NCBI RefSeq assembly: GCF_020687505.1
Contig: NZ_JAJEQT010000003.1
DNA: 64,000 nucleotides
DNA from: Coprococcus_C hominis
GTDB taxonomy: Bacteria; Bacillota; Clostridia; Lachnospirales; Lachnospiraceae
Strand: one strand, 5' to 3'
A model generated the notes under the pieces. The model was not told where the DNA came from, searched no databases, and saw only the letters and a list, made by a program, of their open reading frames with translations. The position numbers and the translations under genes were made by a program. Positions 50,786 to 60,030 of this stretch are shown piece after piece; positions within the stretch are counted from its first letter, which is position 1, and each line of letters starts with the position of its first letter.

Positions 50786-52903
50786 ATGGAAGAAAATGTA
50801 AACGTAACAGAGCTGTTTGGCTGTGACGTATTTAACGACGCGGTCATGGAAGAACGACTTCCGAAGAAGGTTTACAAAGAACTCAAGGAGACGATTGAAG
50901 AGGGCAAGGAATTGTCATTGGAGATCGCGGATGTGGTAGCCCACGAGATGAAGGAGTGGGCGATCGAGAAAGGGGCAACACATTTCAGTCACTGGTTCCA
51001 GCCGATGACCGGTGTGACTGCTGAAAAGCATGATGCATTTATCACAGCACCGAAGGAAAATGGAAAGGTATTGTTATCGTTCTCCGGTAAGGAGCTGATC
51101 CAGGGAGAGCCAGATGCATCTTCATTCCCATCCGGCGGACTTCGTGCGACATTTGAGGCAAGAGGTTATACGACATGGGATTGTACATCTCCAGCGTTTG
51201 TACGTCATGACTCTGCAGGCGGGATCCTTTGTATTCCAACCGCATTCTGTTCGTACACTGGCGAGGCACTCGATCAGAAGACACCATTGCTTCGTTCGAT
51301 GGAGGCAGTTAATAAGCAGGCACTCCGTATCTTAAGATTATTTGGAAATACAACTGCAAAACGTGTGACACCATCCGTTGGTGCCGAACAGGAATATTTC
51401 CTTGTTGATAAAGAAAAATGGTTAAAGCGTAAGGACCTGATCTACACTGGACGTACATTGTTTGGTGCGATGCCACCAAAGGGACAGGAGATGGATGACC
51501 ATTATCTTGGTACGATCCGTCAGCGTGTCAGTGCATATATGAAGGAAGTCAATGAGGAGTGCTGGAAGCTTGGCGTCGCTGCGAAGACACAGCACAACGA
51601 GGTTGCTCCGGCACAGCACGAGCTGGCTCCGATCTATGCACCGGTCAATATCGCACAGGATCACAACCAGATCATGATGCGTATTTTGAAGAAGGTTGCA
51701 AGTCGTCATGGTATGCGCTGCCTGCTTCACGAGAAGCCGTTTGCAGGGGTAAACGGTTCCGGTAAGCACAACAACTGGTCACTCACTTCTGACGATGGAG
51801 TTAATCTGCTTGATCCAGGCAAGAATCCACATGAGAATAAAATGTTCCTTCTTGTACTTGCATGTATCTTAAAGGCGGTTGATGAGCATGCAGATCTGCT
51901 TCGTGTATCTGCAGCCGATGTCGGAAACGATCAGAGACTGGGTGGCAATGAAGCACCACCAGCGGTCATCTCCGTATTCCTTGGCGACCAGCTCGAGGAT
52001 GTGCTTGACCAGATTCTGAAGAATGGAGAGGCAACCCATAGTATCAAGGGTGAGAAGTTTGCAACGGGTGTTACAACGCTTCCAGATTTCCGCAAGGACG
52101 CAACTGACCGTAACCGTACATCACCGTTTGCTTTTACAGGAAATAAGTTCGAGTTCCGTATGCTTGGTTCCCAGGATTCTCTGTCAAACTGCAACGTCGT
52201 TTTAAACACGATCGCAGCGGAGGCATTTGAAGAGGCCTGCGACAGACTGGAGAAGGCAGAGGATTTCGACAAAGAGTTAAACGCGCTGATTGTAGAATAT
52301 ACAGAAAAGCATAAGCGTATCATCTTCAGCGGAAATGGATATTCCAAGGAGTGGCAGGAGGAAGCAAAGCGCAGAGGACTTCCAAACCTTCCGACAATGG
52401 TCGATGCAATCCCGGCGCTTACGACGGATGCAGCCATTGATATGTTTGAGCATTTCAAGGTATTTACAAAGGCAGAGCTTGAGGCAAGAGCGGAGATCCA
52501 GTATGAGATTTATGCGAAGGCAATCAACATTGAGGCAAGAACGATGATCGATATGGCAACGAAGCAGATCATTCCAGCGGTTGTCAAATACACAACCGTA
52601 CTTGCAGAATCTGTCAACCAGGTACGTGCAGCTGGCAAGACTTACAATGTAAGCGTACAGGAGAAGCTTCTGGAGAAGACATCAGCCCTGCTTGCAGAAA
52701 GCTACGAGGCACTTAATCATCTGGCAGAGGTAACAGCTGAGATCGAGAAGAAGGAAGAAGGTCCGGAACGTGCAAGATATTGTCTGGATGTGATCATGCC
52801 AGCCATGACAGAACTTCGTACTCCAGTCGACGCATTGGAGATGATCGTCGATAAGGAGATGTGGCCAATGCCTTCTTATGGAGATTTGATGTTTATACTG
52901 TAA
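50786..52903 (+). CDS. glnN: glutamine synthetase type III
   Basis: 705 residues, the long type III form. It begins ELFGCDVFNDAVMEERLPK, then has HFSHWFQPMTGVTAEKHDAF and GEPDASSFPSGGLRATFEAR, AEQEYFLVDKE, KTQHNEVAPAQHELAP and the ATP/Glu site FAGVNGSGKHNNWSL, all type III signatures. Makes glutamine from glutamate, ammonia and ATP. The gene stands alone behind a sigma-A promoter, with no GlnR/PII gene beside it. Start at ATG 50786; the upstream ribosome site is weak (GGACAGG). Confidence 0.96.
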   Translation: MEENVNVTELFGCDVFNDAVMEERLPKKVYKELKETIEEGKELSLEIADVVAHEMKEWAIEKGATHFSHWFQPMTGVTAEKHDAFITAPKENGKVLLSFSGKELIQGEPDASSFPSGGLRATFEARGYTTWDCTSPAFVRHDSAGGILCIPTAFCSYTGEALDQKTPLLRSMEAVNKQALRILRLFGNTTAKRVTPSVGAEQEYFLVDKEKWLKRKDLIYTGRTLFGAMPPKGQEMDDHYLGTIRQRVSAYMKEVNEECWKLGVAAKTQHNEVAPAQHELAPIYAPVNIAQDHNQIMMRILKKVASRHGMRCLLHEKPFAGVNGSGKHNNWSLTSDDGVNLLDPGKNPHENKMFLLVLACILKAVDEHADLLRVSAADVGNDQRLGGNEAPPAVISVFLGDQLEDVLDQILKNGEATHSIKGEKFATGVTTLPDFRKDATDRNRTSPFAFTGNKFEFRMLGSQDSLSNCNVVLNTIAAEAFEEACDRLEKAEDFDKELNALIVEYTEKHKRIIFSGNGYSKEWQEEAKRRGLPNLPTMVDAIPALTTDAAIDMFEHFKVFTKAELEARAEIQYEIYAKAINIEARTMIDMATKQIIPAVVKYTTVLAESVNQVRAAGKTYNVSVQEKLLEKTSALLAESYEALNHLAEVTAEIEKKEEGPERARYCLDVIMPAMTELRTPVDALEMIVDKEMWPMPSYGDLMFIL

Positions 52904-52924
52904 TGCAACATGTAAGATAAGAAC

Positions 52925-54059
52925 CTGAATGCGGTCGGAGAGTCGGACACGAACCAGTATTCCATGTGGAAGGATTATTTGTCAACCACGGAAGTTCGGG
53001 AAATTCTTACATAAAAAAATAAATCGGTGCTCTCGCATGCGGAGATGGATGGGAAAACCTATGCGTATGCGGTTGTGGCGCGGAAAGATCAGCCGGGATT
53101 GGTGCTTTGTTATGAGGATGTCACCGGCTATAAGGAAGTAGATAACGAATTATCGTTAGATACGTTATTATCAGGAAATAACTTTACGATGGAGGCGACC
53201 ATCATTATCACTGATGGCGCTTCTATCATAAATAGCAATGATGAAACAAAGAAAAATAAATCCATTTCAGGAACAGTCGTAGAGACAGCGGAAAAACAGG
53301 GCTGGGACGGATAATACGATGCAGAAGATAAAGTCGGACGGACAGACATGGTATGTCATGCGTCGGAGCTACAAGGACAATCATTTGTATGTATTTTATA
53401 CGTCGGGCGAAATGTTTACATATCGTACAACGACAATGGCGTACGCGGTTTTGTTGTATTTGCTGTTTGTATCATTTTTTCATATGATTCATTATCGATA
53501 TGCACGAAAAAACACCGAATACATAGAAAAATAATATCAGATCATACAGGCAATCAGCACGATTTATTCAACGGATATCATTCTGTTCCCACAGACAAAT
53601 ACATGGGAGGGATTGAAGATTCCAGAGAATGTTGGAGTTCATCTGCATGGCGGAGAGACGATGGGAGAGCTTGTTGAGACGCAGGCAGCCGCAGCCGGTG
53701 TGACTTTCCATCGCGAAAGAGCTGGTGGAACGATTTCTTTTACAAGTGAAGAGGGCGTGGGGACGACCTTTACAATCGAGTTTCGATTTTTACTTGCGCC
53801 AGAGACAGAAAAAGGGGATAATAGTAAAGATAATACAATGCAGGATTTTCAGGGAACGCAGCAGATCCGTGCGATGCATCGACCAGATGCAGCGACGATT
53901 CCGATCATAGCGATGACAGCAAATGCATTTGCGGACGATATCCAGCAGAGCAAAGAAGCGGGGATGAGTGAACATTTGTCAAAGCCACTCGATGAGCAGA
54001 AGATGTTCGCGATGATAAGAAAATATTGTAGGGAGAAAAAAGAGGGGGAGAACCAATGA
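52925..54059 (+). pseudogene. hybrid sensor histidine kinase remnant (stops, frameshift and internal deletions)
   Basis: Pieces in order: 52925-53011 ending at an in-frame TAA; 53015-53314 sensor domain (VLSHAEMDGKTYAYAVVARK); 53319-53534 in another frame with a membrane segment; 53550-54059 in a third frame. The last piece jumps from a sensor/linker helix straight to the end of an HATPase domain (GGTISFTSEEGVGTTFTIEF) and then to the last third of a receiver (TIPIIAMTANAFADDI). The dimerisation histidine, most of the ATPase and the receiver Asp are gone. Its end overlaps the solute-binding gene in ATGA. Confidence 0.85.
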
Positions 54060-54886
54060 GAATGAAGAAACTTCGTCAGATTATAGCTACATGTATGACG
54101 GGGTGTGTACTGCTTGCGGGCTGTGGATCAACCGCGACAGAAGGCACACAGCAGTCGTCAAAACTGCCGCAGTTGGTGATTGGCAGTGACAGCTATGAAC
54201 CGTTTAATTATATCAACGAGGATGGTGAATTTGCAGGCGTGGATGTCGAGCTTGCGCAGGAGGCATGCCGCCGCATCGGATACGAGCCGGTCTTTACACA
54301 GATCGTGTGGGAGGACAAGGACGAATATCTGGAGGAAGGAAGCGTGGATTGTCTGTGGGGTAGCTTCACGATGACTGGTCGGGAAGAAGAGTATACATGG
54401 GTTGGACCGTATCTGAACAGTCGGCAGGTTGTTGTGGTGCATGCGGACAGTGATATTTTTCAACTATCCGATCTTGAAGGAACGCGTGTAGCAGTACAGG
54501 CGACGAGTAAACCAGAACGGGAATTTTTAAATCAGGATAATCCGGCGACACCACAGGTGGGGGATCTGTTCAGCTTTTCTTCTATGGATGAGATTTACGC
54601 GAGTCTCAGAAAAGGATATGTGGATGCGATTGCCGGGCATGAAAGTGCGCTTCGTACATTTGTAGAGACCGATCCGGATGCTTACCGGATTCTGGACGAG
54701 AGTTTGTATAATTCAGAACTTGGAATCGCGTTTATAAAGGGAAGCGATAACGAAGTGATTGGGAAATTGGCACAGGCATTGAATGAGATGCAGGAAGATG
54801 GAACAACAAGGAAGATTATAGAGAAATACGGGTTAAATCCAGAGACAGCATTTAGTGACATGAAAGGAGTACAGGAATGGAAGTAA
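54056..54886 (+). CDS. extracellular solute-binding lipoprotein (family 3, amino-acid-type)
   Basis: 276 residues. Lipoprotein signal with lipobox LLAGC (Cys ~22), then a periplasmic-binding-protein type 2 fold: IGSDSYEPFNYINEDGEFAG, VDVELAQEACRRIGY, SVDCLWGSFTMTGREEEYTW and LAQALNEMQEDGTTRKIIEK. No ABC permease or ATPase is adjacent. It is set between a hybrid-kinase remnant (ATGA overlap) and an Hpt gene (10-base overlap), so it probably served as the sensory partner of that kinase rather than a transporter. Confidence 0.88.
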   Translation: MRMKKLRQIIATCMTGCVLLAGCGSTATEGTQQSSKLPQLVIGSDSYEPFNYINEDGEFAGVDVELAQEACRRIGYEPVFTQIVWEDKDEYLEEGSVDCLWGSFTMTGREEEYTWVGPYLNSRQVVVVHADSDIFQLSDLEGTRVAVQATSKPEREFLNQDNPATPQVGDLFSFSSMDEIYASLRKGYVDAIAGHESALRTFVETDPDAYRILDESLYNSELGIAFIKGSDNEVIGKLAQALNEMQEDGTTRKIIEKYGLNPETAFSDMKGVQEWK

Positions 54887-55224
54887 GAGCATGCTATGAG
54901 GAGATGGGATCAAATTTCGATGAGGTATTGAGCCGTCTCGGCAGCGAGCAGATGGTGCAGCGGTTTGCAATCAGATTTTTGAACGACAAGTCCTATGAGA
55001 CATTGGAGGCAGCACTTAAGGAGAAGGATGTGGACAGTGCATTTCGTGCAGCACACACGCTCAAAGGTGTCTGTGTCAATCTCGGATTTGACAAGCTGTA
55101 TGAGGTAAGTTCAGCGCTGACGGAGAAGCTTCGTGCAAAAGAGTTAGATGGTACAGATGTGATGTTTGAAAAAGTAAAGGAGCAGTATGACATTACTGTG
55201 AATGCAATCCGTAAACTGCAGTAA
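54877..55224 (+). CDS. histidine phosphotransfer (Hpt) domain protein
   Basis: 115 residues, all helical, with the phosphorylatable histidine in FRAAHTLKGVCVNLGF (His ~59) and LTEKLRAKELDG after it, the Hpt pattern. It relays phosphate from a hybrid kinase receiver to a response regulator. The natural partner, the hybrid kinase upstream, is broken, so this Hpt is either orphaned or serves another kinase in the cell. Overlaps the solute-binding gene by 10 bases with AAAGGAG as ribosome site. Confidence 0.88.
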   Translation: MEVRACYEEMGSNFDEVLSRLGSEQMVQRFAIRFLNDKSYETLEAALKEKDVDSAFRAAHTLKGVCVNLGFDKLYEVSSALTEKLRAKELDGTDVMFEKVKEQYDITVNAIRKLQ

Positions 55225-55309
55225 AATAAAGAGGAATCTATGGCAAAACTTCGGAAAATGTTAATCAAGGTATTATAAAAAAGTTTATTAATTTGTTCAA
55301 ATAAGAATC

Positions 55310-55338
55310 GAATATTTCTTTCGATTTTCCACATACTA
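55310..55338 (+). promoter_or_regulatory. sigma-G promoter of spoVT
   Basis: GAATA (55310-55314), 17-base spacer, CATACTA (55332-55338) fit the sigma-G consensus GHATR and CATnHTA exactly. spoVT is a known sigma-G target in Bacillus. Confidence 0.7.
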
Positions 55339-55391
55339 CCCATACAGTACAAAAATGGAAGTATGTCAGGAGAACAGGAGGAAATAATCAA

Positions 55392-55940
55392 ATGAAAGCA
55401 ACAGGAATTGTCAGACGGATCGATGAGCTTGGCAGAATTGTCGTTCCAAAGGAGATCCGGCGCGTGTTACGGATTCGGGAAGGCGATCCATTGGAAATAT
55501 TTACCGACAAGGATGGTGAGATCGTCCTGAAAAAATATTCACCAATCGGAGAGCTTTCTGCATTTGCGCAGGAGTATGTTGATGCGATCGCAGCAAGTCT
55601 TGGTTGTGGCGTGTGCGTCTGTGACCGGGATCAGATCATCGCGGTCGCGGGAATCTCCAAGAAGGATCTGCTCGGCAAATCCCTGCACCGGGAACTGGAG
55701 GATGCGATCAATGACCGGGAAGCGATTCTGGCGCGGAAAGGTGAAAAGAAGTTTATCCGGATTCTCGGGCACGGAGATAATGAGTATGATGGAGAGATCG
55801 TGCAGACGATCATCTGCGAGGGCGATGCTATTGGCGCGGTAATTTTGCTCAGCCGGGAAGGAAGCAGGCAAATCGGCGAATCTGAGGTGAAAGCGGCGGC
55901 GATTGCAGCGAAATTCCTTGGGAAACAGATGGAAGGGTAA
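55392..55940 (+). CDS. spoVT: stage V sporulation protein T
   Basis: 182 residues. The AbrB-type swapped-hairpin DNA-binding domain is at 1-52 (TGIVRRIDELGRIVVPKEIR), and a GAF-like domain at ~56-180 (CGVCVCDRDQIIAVAGISKK, VQTIICEGDAIGAVILLSRE). A late forespore regulator of sigma-G genes. GGAGG upstream and a perfect sigma-G promoter at 55310. In Bacillus spoVT lies next to yabM/mazG-type genes near yabP; here the same neighbourhood is visible just downstream. Confidence 0.94.
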   Translation: MKATGIVRRIDELGRIVVPKEIRRVLRIREGDPLEIFTDKDGEIVLKKYSPIGELSAFAQEYVDAIAASLGCGVCVCDRDQIIAVAGISKKDLLGKSLHRELEDAINDREAILARKGEKKFIRILGHGDNEYDGEIVQTIICEGDAIGAVILLSREGSRQIGESEVKAAAIAAKFLGKQMEG

Positions 55941-55961
55941 AATTGACATCGAAATTCCCAA

Positions 55962-55986
55962 AAAGTGCCAAAAACTTGGCTTTTTT
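55962..55986 (+). terminator. terminator after spoVT
   Basis: GCCAA (55967-55971) pairs with TTGGC (55976-55980) over AAAC, followed by T6. Short but with the standard shape. Confidence 0.65.
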
Positions 55987-55988
55987 CC

Positions 55989-56017
55989 TTGACAAACAAA
56001 GGGCAACAAGGTATAAA
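55989..56017 (+). promoter_or_regulatory. sigma-A type promoter of the HU gene
   Basis: TTGACA (55989-55994), 17-base spacer, TATAAA (56012-56017), about 97 bases before the ATG. Confidence 0.75.
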
Positions 56018-56113
56018 TATGCGTAGGGCTTTGTTGGCAAAGCTGATAAAAACAAGATTCGACCGCGGGGGATGTGGTCAGGAAACATCGTTTTATTATA
56101 GGAGGAAATTTCG

Positions 56114-56386
56114 ATGAACAAGAATGAATTAGTTGCAAAGATGGCTGAGAAGGCTGGACTTAAGAAGACAGAAGCTGAGAAGGCACTTAAGGCTTTCACA
56201 GAGACAGTAGCAGAAGAGTTAAAGAATGGTGAGAAGATCCAGTTAGTTGGATTTGGTACATTTGAAGTAGCTGAGAGACCTGCTCGTGAGGGACGTAACC
56301 CAAGAACAGGCGAGACAATGAAGATCGCTGCTTCTAAGTCTCCTAAGTTCAAGGCTGGTAAGGCTTTAAAGGATTCTTTAAACTAA
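56114..56386 (+). CDS. hup: HU family DNA-binding protein
   Basis: 90 residues, the standard HU/IHF size. MNKNELVAKMAEKAGLKKTE at the start, GFGTFEVAERPAREGRNPRT in the beta-arm region with the conserved GRNP, and a C-terminal FKAGKALKDSLN. A nucleoid protein that bends DNA as a dimer. A strong AGGAGG ribosome site, its own sigma-A promoter and a terminator on either side mark it as a single-gene unit with codon use of a highly expressed gene (mostly GCT, AAG). Confidence 0.96.
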   Translation: MNKNELVAKMAEKAGLKKTEAEKALKAFTETVAEELKNGEKIQLVGFGTFEVAERPAREGRNPRTGETMKIAASKSPKFKAGKALKDSLN

Positions 56387-56426
56387 TCTGATTCTTATCC
56401 GAAAAGATTTTTCGATAAAGAGTGAA

Positions 56427-56454
56427 AAGCTGTCGCATGCTGCGGCAGCTTTTT
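56427..56454 (+). terminator. terminator after the HU gene
   Basis: AGCTGTCGCA (56428-56437) pairs with TGCGGCAGCT (56441-56450), one G-U pair, 3-base loop, followed by T5. Confidence 0.85.
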
Positions 56455-56485
56455 CATATGAGAGGAAAGTAAGGAGGAACGTGCT

Positions 56486-56725
56486 ATGCGTTTGGACAAA
56501 TATTTAAAGGTATCGCGTCTGATTAAGCGTCGTACCGTAGCAAATGATGCATGCGATGCAGGCAGAGTCATGGTCAATGATAAAGTCGTGAAAGCATCCT
56601 ATGATGTGAAGCTTGGCGATGTGATCGAGATATCGTTTGGTAATAAATCCGTGAAGGTTAAGGTGACAATGATCGCGGATTCTACGAAAAAGGAAGATGC
56701 AAAAGAGATGTTTGAATATCTCTGA
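56486..56725 (+). CDS. rqcP: S4-domain RNA-binding protein, ribosome-associated quality control
   Basis: 79 residues, a single S4 domain: MRLDKYLKVSRLIKRRTVAN then ACDAGRVMVNDKVVKASYDV. Members (YabO/RqcP) act with RqcH in adding alanine tails to stalled nascent chains on the 50S subunit. It lies directly before yabP, the arrangement in Bacillus and Clostridia. AAGGAGG upstream. Confidence 0.9.
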   Translation: MRLDKYLKVSRLIKRRTVANDACDAGRVMVNDKVVKASYDVKLGDVIEISFGNKSVKVKVTMIADSTKKEDAKEMFEYL

Positions 56726-56798
56726 TGGAAGGTAGAAGGCTCATAAATCGCAGAGTGCCTGCATATATTTATGCTATAACAAGTGTGCAGGAGCATAC

Positions 56799-57062
56799 AT
56801 GGAAAGTCATATGATACATATTACACAACGCGCACATATGAGCCTCACCGGACTGGAAAAGGTGATATCGATGGAACCGGAGCTTGTTGAGGTAGAAACA
56901 ACAGCAGATCATCTTGCCATCAAGGGGCAGAATCTGCACGCAGAGAAGCTGGATATGGAGAAGGGTGAACTCCAGTTGACCGGAACGATACAGGGGATGC
57001 TTTATTCGGACAAAAAGGGAAAGAAGAAAGCCGCGGCGATCGCCAAACGGCTGTTTCGATAA
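56799..57062 (+). CDS. yabP: sporulation protein YabP
   Basis: 87 residues: HITQRAHMSLTGLEKVISME and a beta-rich core IKGQNLHAEKLDMEKGELQL typical of the YabP/YqfC family, needed for spore cortex or coat assembly. Adjacent to yabQ (stop and TTG start abut), so co-translated. Normal length. Confidence 0.9.
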   Translation: MESHMIHITQRAHMSLTGLEKVISMEPELVEVETTADHLAIKGQNLHAEKLDMEKGELQLTGTIQGMLYSDKKGKKKAAAIAKRLFR

Positions 57063-57437
57063 TTGACAGATGTATTGATACGACAGGGAGCCATGTTTAT
57101 CATGAGTGTTGCCGTGGGAATCGCCCTCACACTGTCGTATGATCTTTTGCGTGTATTTCGACGCGTGGTATCTCATAATTCAATTTTAATAGCAATGGAA
57201 GATGTCTGCTTCTGGCTGATCTGGACCTATGTGACGTTGGAGTGCATCCACGTATATGGGGATGGTGTGCTGCACTGGTATATGGCGGTTGGCATTTTGT
57301 TTGGCGTTGTATTGTTCCATTACACTATAAGTTGTACCTTGTTAAAATCTGTAAACAACATCTTGTACAAGGTAAAAAAATCCGCGAAAAAGCACAAGAA
57401 ATTGTTGAAAAATAGCGATAATAAGGGTAAAATGTAA
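57063..57437 (+). CDS. yabQ: spore cortex biosynthesis protein YabQ
   Basis: 124 residues with three membrane segments (about 11-28, 42-62 and 70-90) and a basic C-terminal tail (KVKKSAKKHKKLLKN). The segment SYDLLRVFRRVVSH is the family signature. Needed for cortex formation in spores. The TTG start immediately follows the yabP stop, with coupling as the likely mode of initiation. Normal length. Confidence 0.88.
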   Translation: MTDVLIRQGAMFIMSVAVGIALTLSYDLLRVFRRVVSHNSILIAMEDVCFWLIWTYVTLECIHVYGDGVLHWYMAVGILFGVVLFHYTISCTLLKSVNNILYKVKKSAKKHKKLLKNSDNKGKM

Positions 57438-57462
57438 ATATCTTTAGGTATGAAAAGTGGGT

Positions 57463-57780
57463 ATGGAAATGGCAAAAAGCAGTACAAAAAAATCAGTTCG
57501 ATATCGTCAGTCGCCGGTGATCACATTTCTGGTTGTTGCGGCGGTTATATTTATATGTGTGACTTCGATTGTGCGTGCGACAAGTCTGCACACGAAGAGT
57601 AAGCAGCTGGCAGAGACCGAGAAAACGATGGAGTTGAAGGTCGAAGAGGCAAAGCAGGAGCAGGCGAACCTCGATGCACAGGAGAAATATATGCAGACGA
57701 ATGAATATATAGAGGACGTGGCAAAGGACAAGCTCGGGTTAGTGAAACCAGATGAGCTGGTTATCCGTCCGGCAGAATAA
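57463..57780 (+). CDS. divIC: septum formation initiator, DivIC/FtsB-like
   Basis: 105 residues: a short cytoplasmic basic N-terminus, one membrane segment (PVITFLVVAAVIFICVTSIV), then a coiled coil (LAETEKTMELKVEEAKQEQA) and a DKLGLVKPDELVI end usual for DivIC/FtsB. Part of the cell-division complex. Starts at 57457 (GTG), 57463 or 57469 (ATG) are all possible; ribosome sites are weak. Position after yabQ and before spoIIE matches the conserved order. Confidence 0.85.
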   Translation: MEMAKSSTKKSVRYRQSPVITFLVVAAVIFICVTSIVRATSLHTKSKQLAETEKTMELKVEEAKQEQANLDAQEKYMQTNEYIEDVAKDKLGLVKPDELVIRPAE

Positions 57781-57804
57781 ATGAATCAGAGATAAGAAGA
57801 CAGA

Positions 57805-57835
57805 AAGCTTCCGGTAGATTGCCGGAAGCTTTTTT
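57805..57835 (+). terminator. terminator after divIC
   Basis: AAGCTTCCGG (57805-57814) pairs perfectly with CCGGAAGCTT (57822-57831), 7-base loop, T6 follows. Confidence 0.9.
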
Positions 57836-57963
57836 GCGTAAAAATGTCTATAAATTTTATCTCCCAGCTGTCACTGTTAGACATACACAGTCGGAAGAAT
57901 TGTATAAACTTGTATGGCAAATTTGAAACAGACGGAAACCATCGGGTAGAGGGGATTGAGAAA

Positions 57964-59961
57964 ATGAAAGTGGCGAAGCTTTTTTCTGGTATTGCAGATA
58001 TTCTGATTGCATATTGTGTGGGACATTGCAGTCTGCTTGGCACAGCACCATTTGGGACGGCAATCATTGGTGCGGGCAGCGCCTGCGGGAGAAGTCCGTG
58101 GATGTTGCTGCTCGGATTGCTCGGCGCATTTTTTGAGCAGGGTGGTTTTGAGAAACAGGGACAGATGATCTATCCACTGATCTGGGTGATGGCAGCTGTG
58201 CTTGTACGCGTCAGAAAGTTGCAGCTATTATATCCGCGTTCGTTTCTGTTGTCTGTCCTTGTCGGACTGGAGACGATCGTTCTCCAGATCGGTGCGGCGT
58301 TCTGGCTGCCAGGGGCAATCGGAATCCCTCTGGCGTGCGCAGAAGGTGCGCTCGTTTTTTCTTTTATGTTAGCGTATTGCTTTTCTTATCGGAATCTGAG
58401 TGGGGATAAGCTCCTTTTTTTAACAGACACCCAGACGATGCTTGCAGTGCTGATTCTTGCAACAACCGTACTTGCCGGGATGCCGGTTCAGCTTGGCGGA
58501 GTCGTCGAGGTGCTTGCGAGCGTGTGCCTGTTTACAATCTTTTATATATCGTATCGGTTTGGATTTTCGGCTGGCGTTTCCTGGGCGGCAATCTCCGGAG
58601 CCATCTATGCCCTCCGGGCAGACGATATGCAGATGCTTGCTGCGTGGGTATTTCTCGCAGTACTTGTAAATGGTTTGACCGAATTTCTGCATATAGGACG
58701 ATACGGAAGCATTCTGATTTTTGTAGCGAGCGATTGCCTGCTTGGATATTTTGCGTTTCCGCAGATGCTCTCTGAGGCTGGCATCAAGGCGATTGCGACT
58801 GCGGTGTTTGTGCTGTTTTTTTTACCGGGACGCCTGTTCGTGCAAGTGCGTACGCAGGGGGATGCCATGGCACTTTCCGGGGCAGAATGGGGCAAGCTTA
58901 CGCTTTCACGCGTGCGGAGTTTCTCGGATGCGTTGAAACGGATTGATTATACATTTGCAGGGACGGAGGGGCAGCGGATTGGGTTTTCACAGATCGGAAC
59001 GATGCTGGAGGATTTTACAAAGCAGTTGGACAGCCCTGTTGCGATGCGTAAGGATGCGGAGACGGCGATCGTGTCGGAATTGGGCAGGATGGGCGTACAT
59101 GTGAAATCGCTGACGCTCTTAAAGGCGCAGAATGGCAGATACCAGCTCTATGCGGATGCCCGCGTGGGACGTGGCAGACTGGTCGGCGCAGAGGCGGTGC
59201 GCAAGATTGCAAGCAAGGAGACGGGAATCCCGTTTGAGATCGGGGAGGACAGCCGCCAGATGGTTGGACGGAGCTATGACCTTGTTATATTAAATCAGAA
59301 GCCTGCGTTCCGCATTCAGACTGCCGCCCGTCGACTTTCCTGTCAGGAAGATGTGATATCGGGAGACAATTTTTATATTGGGAATCTGAAGAATGGACAG
59401 GCGCTTTTGATGATTGCTGATGGCATGGGAAACGGTGTGCAGGCGGCGAAAGACAGTGAAGCGCTGCTCTCTGCGGTCGAGGAACTTGTCATGACCGGAT
59501 TTGAACAGGAGATGGCAGTGCGGCTTGTGAATGCGTATCTGGCAGAGAAGAATAAGGGGGAGCATTTTACAACACTGGATATGTTGTTGCTGGATCTGTA
59601 CACAGGAGTTGGACATCTGGTAAAATACGGCGCCGCAACGACTTATGTGTGCCGGGGAAACTGGATGGAGTGTATCAAATCGACATCGCTTCCGGTTGGG
59701 GTGATGGAGGATGCTGGATGCGAGTGCAGCAGTAAGAAATATTATGCCGGCGATCTGATTGTCATGGTGAGTGATGGCGTGCTGGACAGTATTTTGTTTG
59801 AAAATAAAGACGACTATATGCATACACTGCTGGAAGCGTTAAAGGATGAGGAGCCAGAGACTGTGGTGGAGGCGGTCATCCAGGATATCCGAAGCGTCTG
59901 TGGAAAACGATTGAAGGATGATGCAACGATTATTGTGTGCAAGGTCATGAAAAATCTGTGA
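57964..59961 (+). CDS. spoIIE: stage II sporulation protein E (PP2C-type phosphatase)
   Basis: 665 residues. About ten membrane segments in residues 1-310, a linker (~310-450) and a C-terminal PP2C-type phosphatase domain (~455-665) with LLMIADGMGNGVQAAKDSEA and IVMVSDGVLDS carrying the metal-binding aspartates. It dephosphorylates SpoIIAA to release sigma-F in the forespore and helps asymmetric septation. The ATG at 57964 with AGAGGGG upstream is preferred over an ATG at 57844, which lacks one. It stands alone between the divIC terminator and tilS. Confidence 0.94.
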   Translation: MKVAKLFSGIADILIAYCVGHCSLLGTAPFGTAIIGAGSACGRSPWMLLLGLLGAFFEQGGFEKQGQMIYPLIWVMAAVLVRVRKLQLLYPRSFLLSVLVGLETIVLQIGAAFWLPGAIGIPLACAEGALVFSFMLAYCFSYRNLSGDKLLFLTDTQTMLAVLILATTVLAGMPVQLGGVVEVLASVCLFTIFYISYRFGFSAGVSWAAISGAIYALRADDMQMLAAWVFLAVLVNGLTEFLHIGRYGSILIFVASDCLLGYFAFPQMLSEAGIKAIATAVFVLFFLPGRLFVQVRTQGDAMALSGAEWGKLTLSRVRSFSDALKRIDYTFAGTEGQRIGFSQIGTMLEDFTKQLDSPVAMRKDAETAIVSELGRMGVHVKSLTLLKAQNGRYQLYADARVGRGRLVGAEAVRKIASKETGIPFEIGEDSRQMVGRSYDLVILNQKPAFRIQTAARRLSCQEDVISGDNFYIGNLKNGQALLMIADGMGNGVQAAKDSEALLSAVEELVMTGFEQEMAVRLVNAYLAEKNKGEHFTTLDMLLLDLYTGVGHLVKYGAATTYVCRGNWMECIKSTSLPVGVMEDAGCECSSKKYYAGDLIVMVSDGVLDSILFENKDDYMHTLLEALKDEEPETVVEAVIQDIRSVCGKRLKDDATIIVCKVMKNL

Positions 59962-60030
59962 ATCGCTATACGAAAGGTATCGTTTGTGCTAATATAAGGA
60001 TGGTAAAAACTGACAAATGACGGAGTATGT

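Noticed and set aside
54056..54886. ABC amino-acid transporter binding protein
   Set aside because: No permease or ATPase gene is adjacent; the overlaps are with a sensor kinase remnant and an Hpt gene, so a sensory role fits better.
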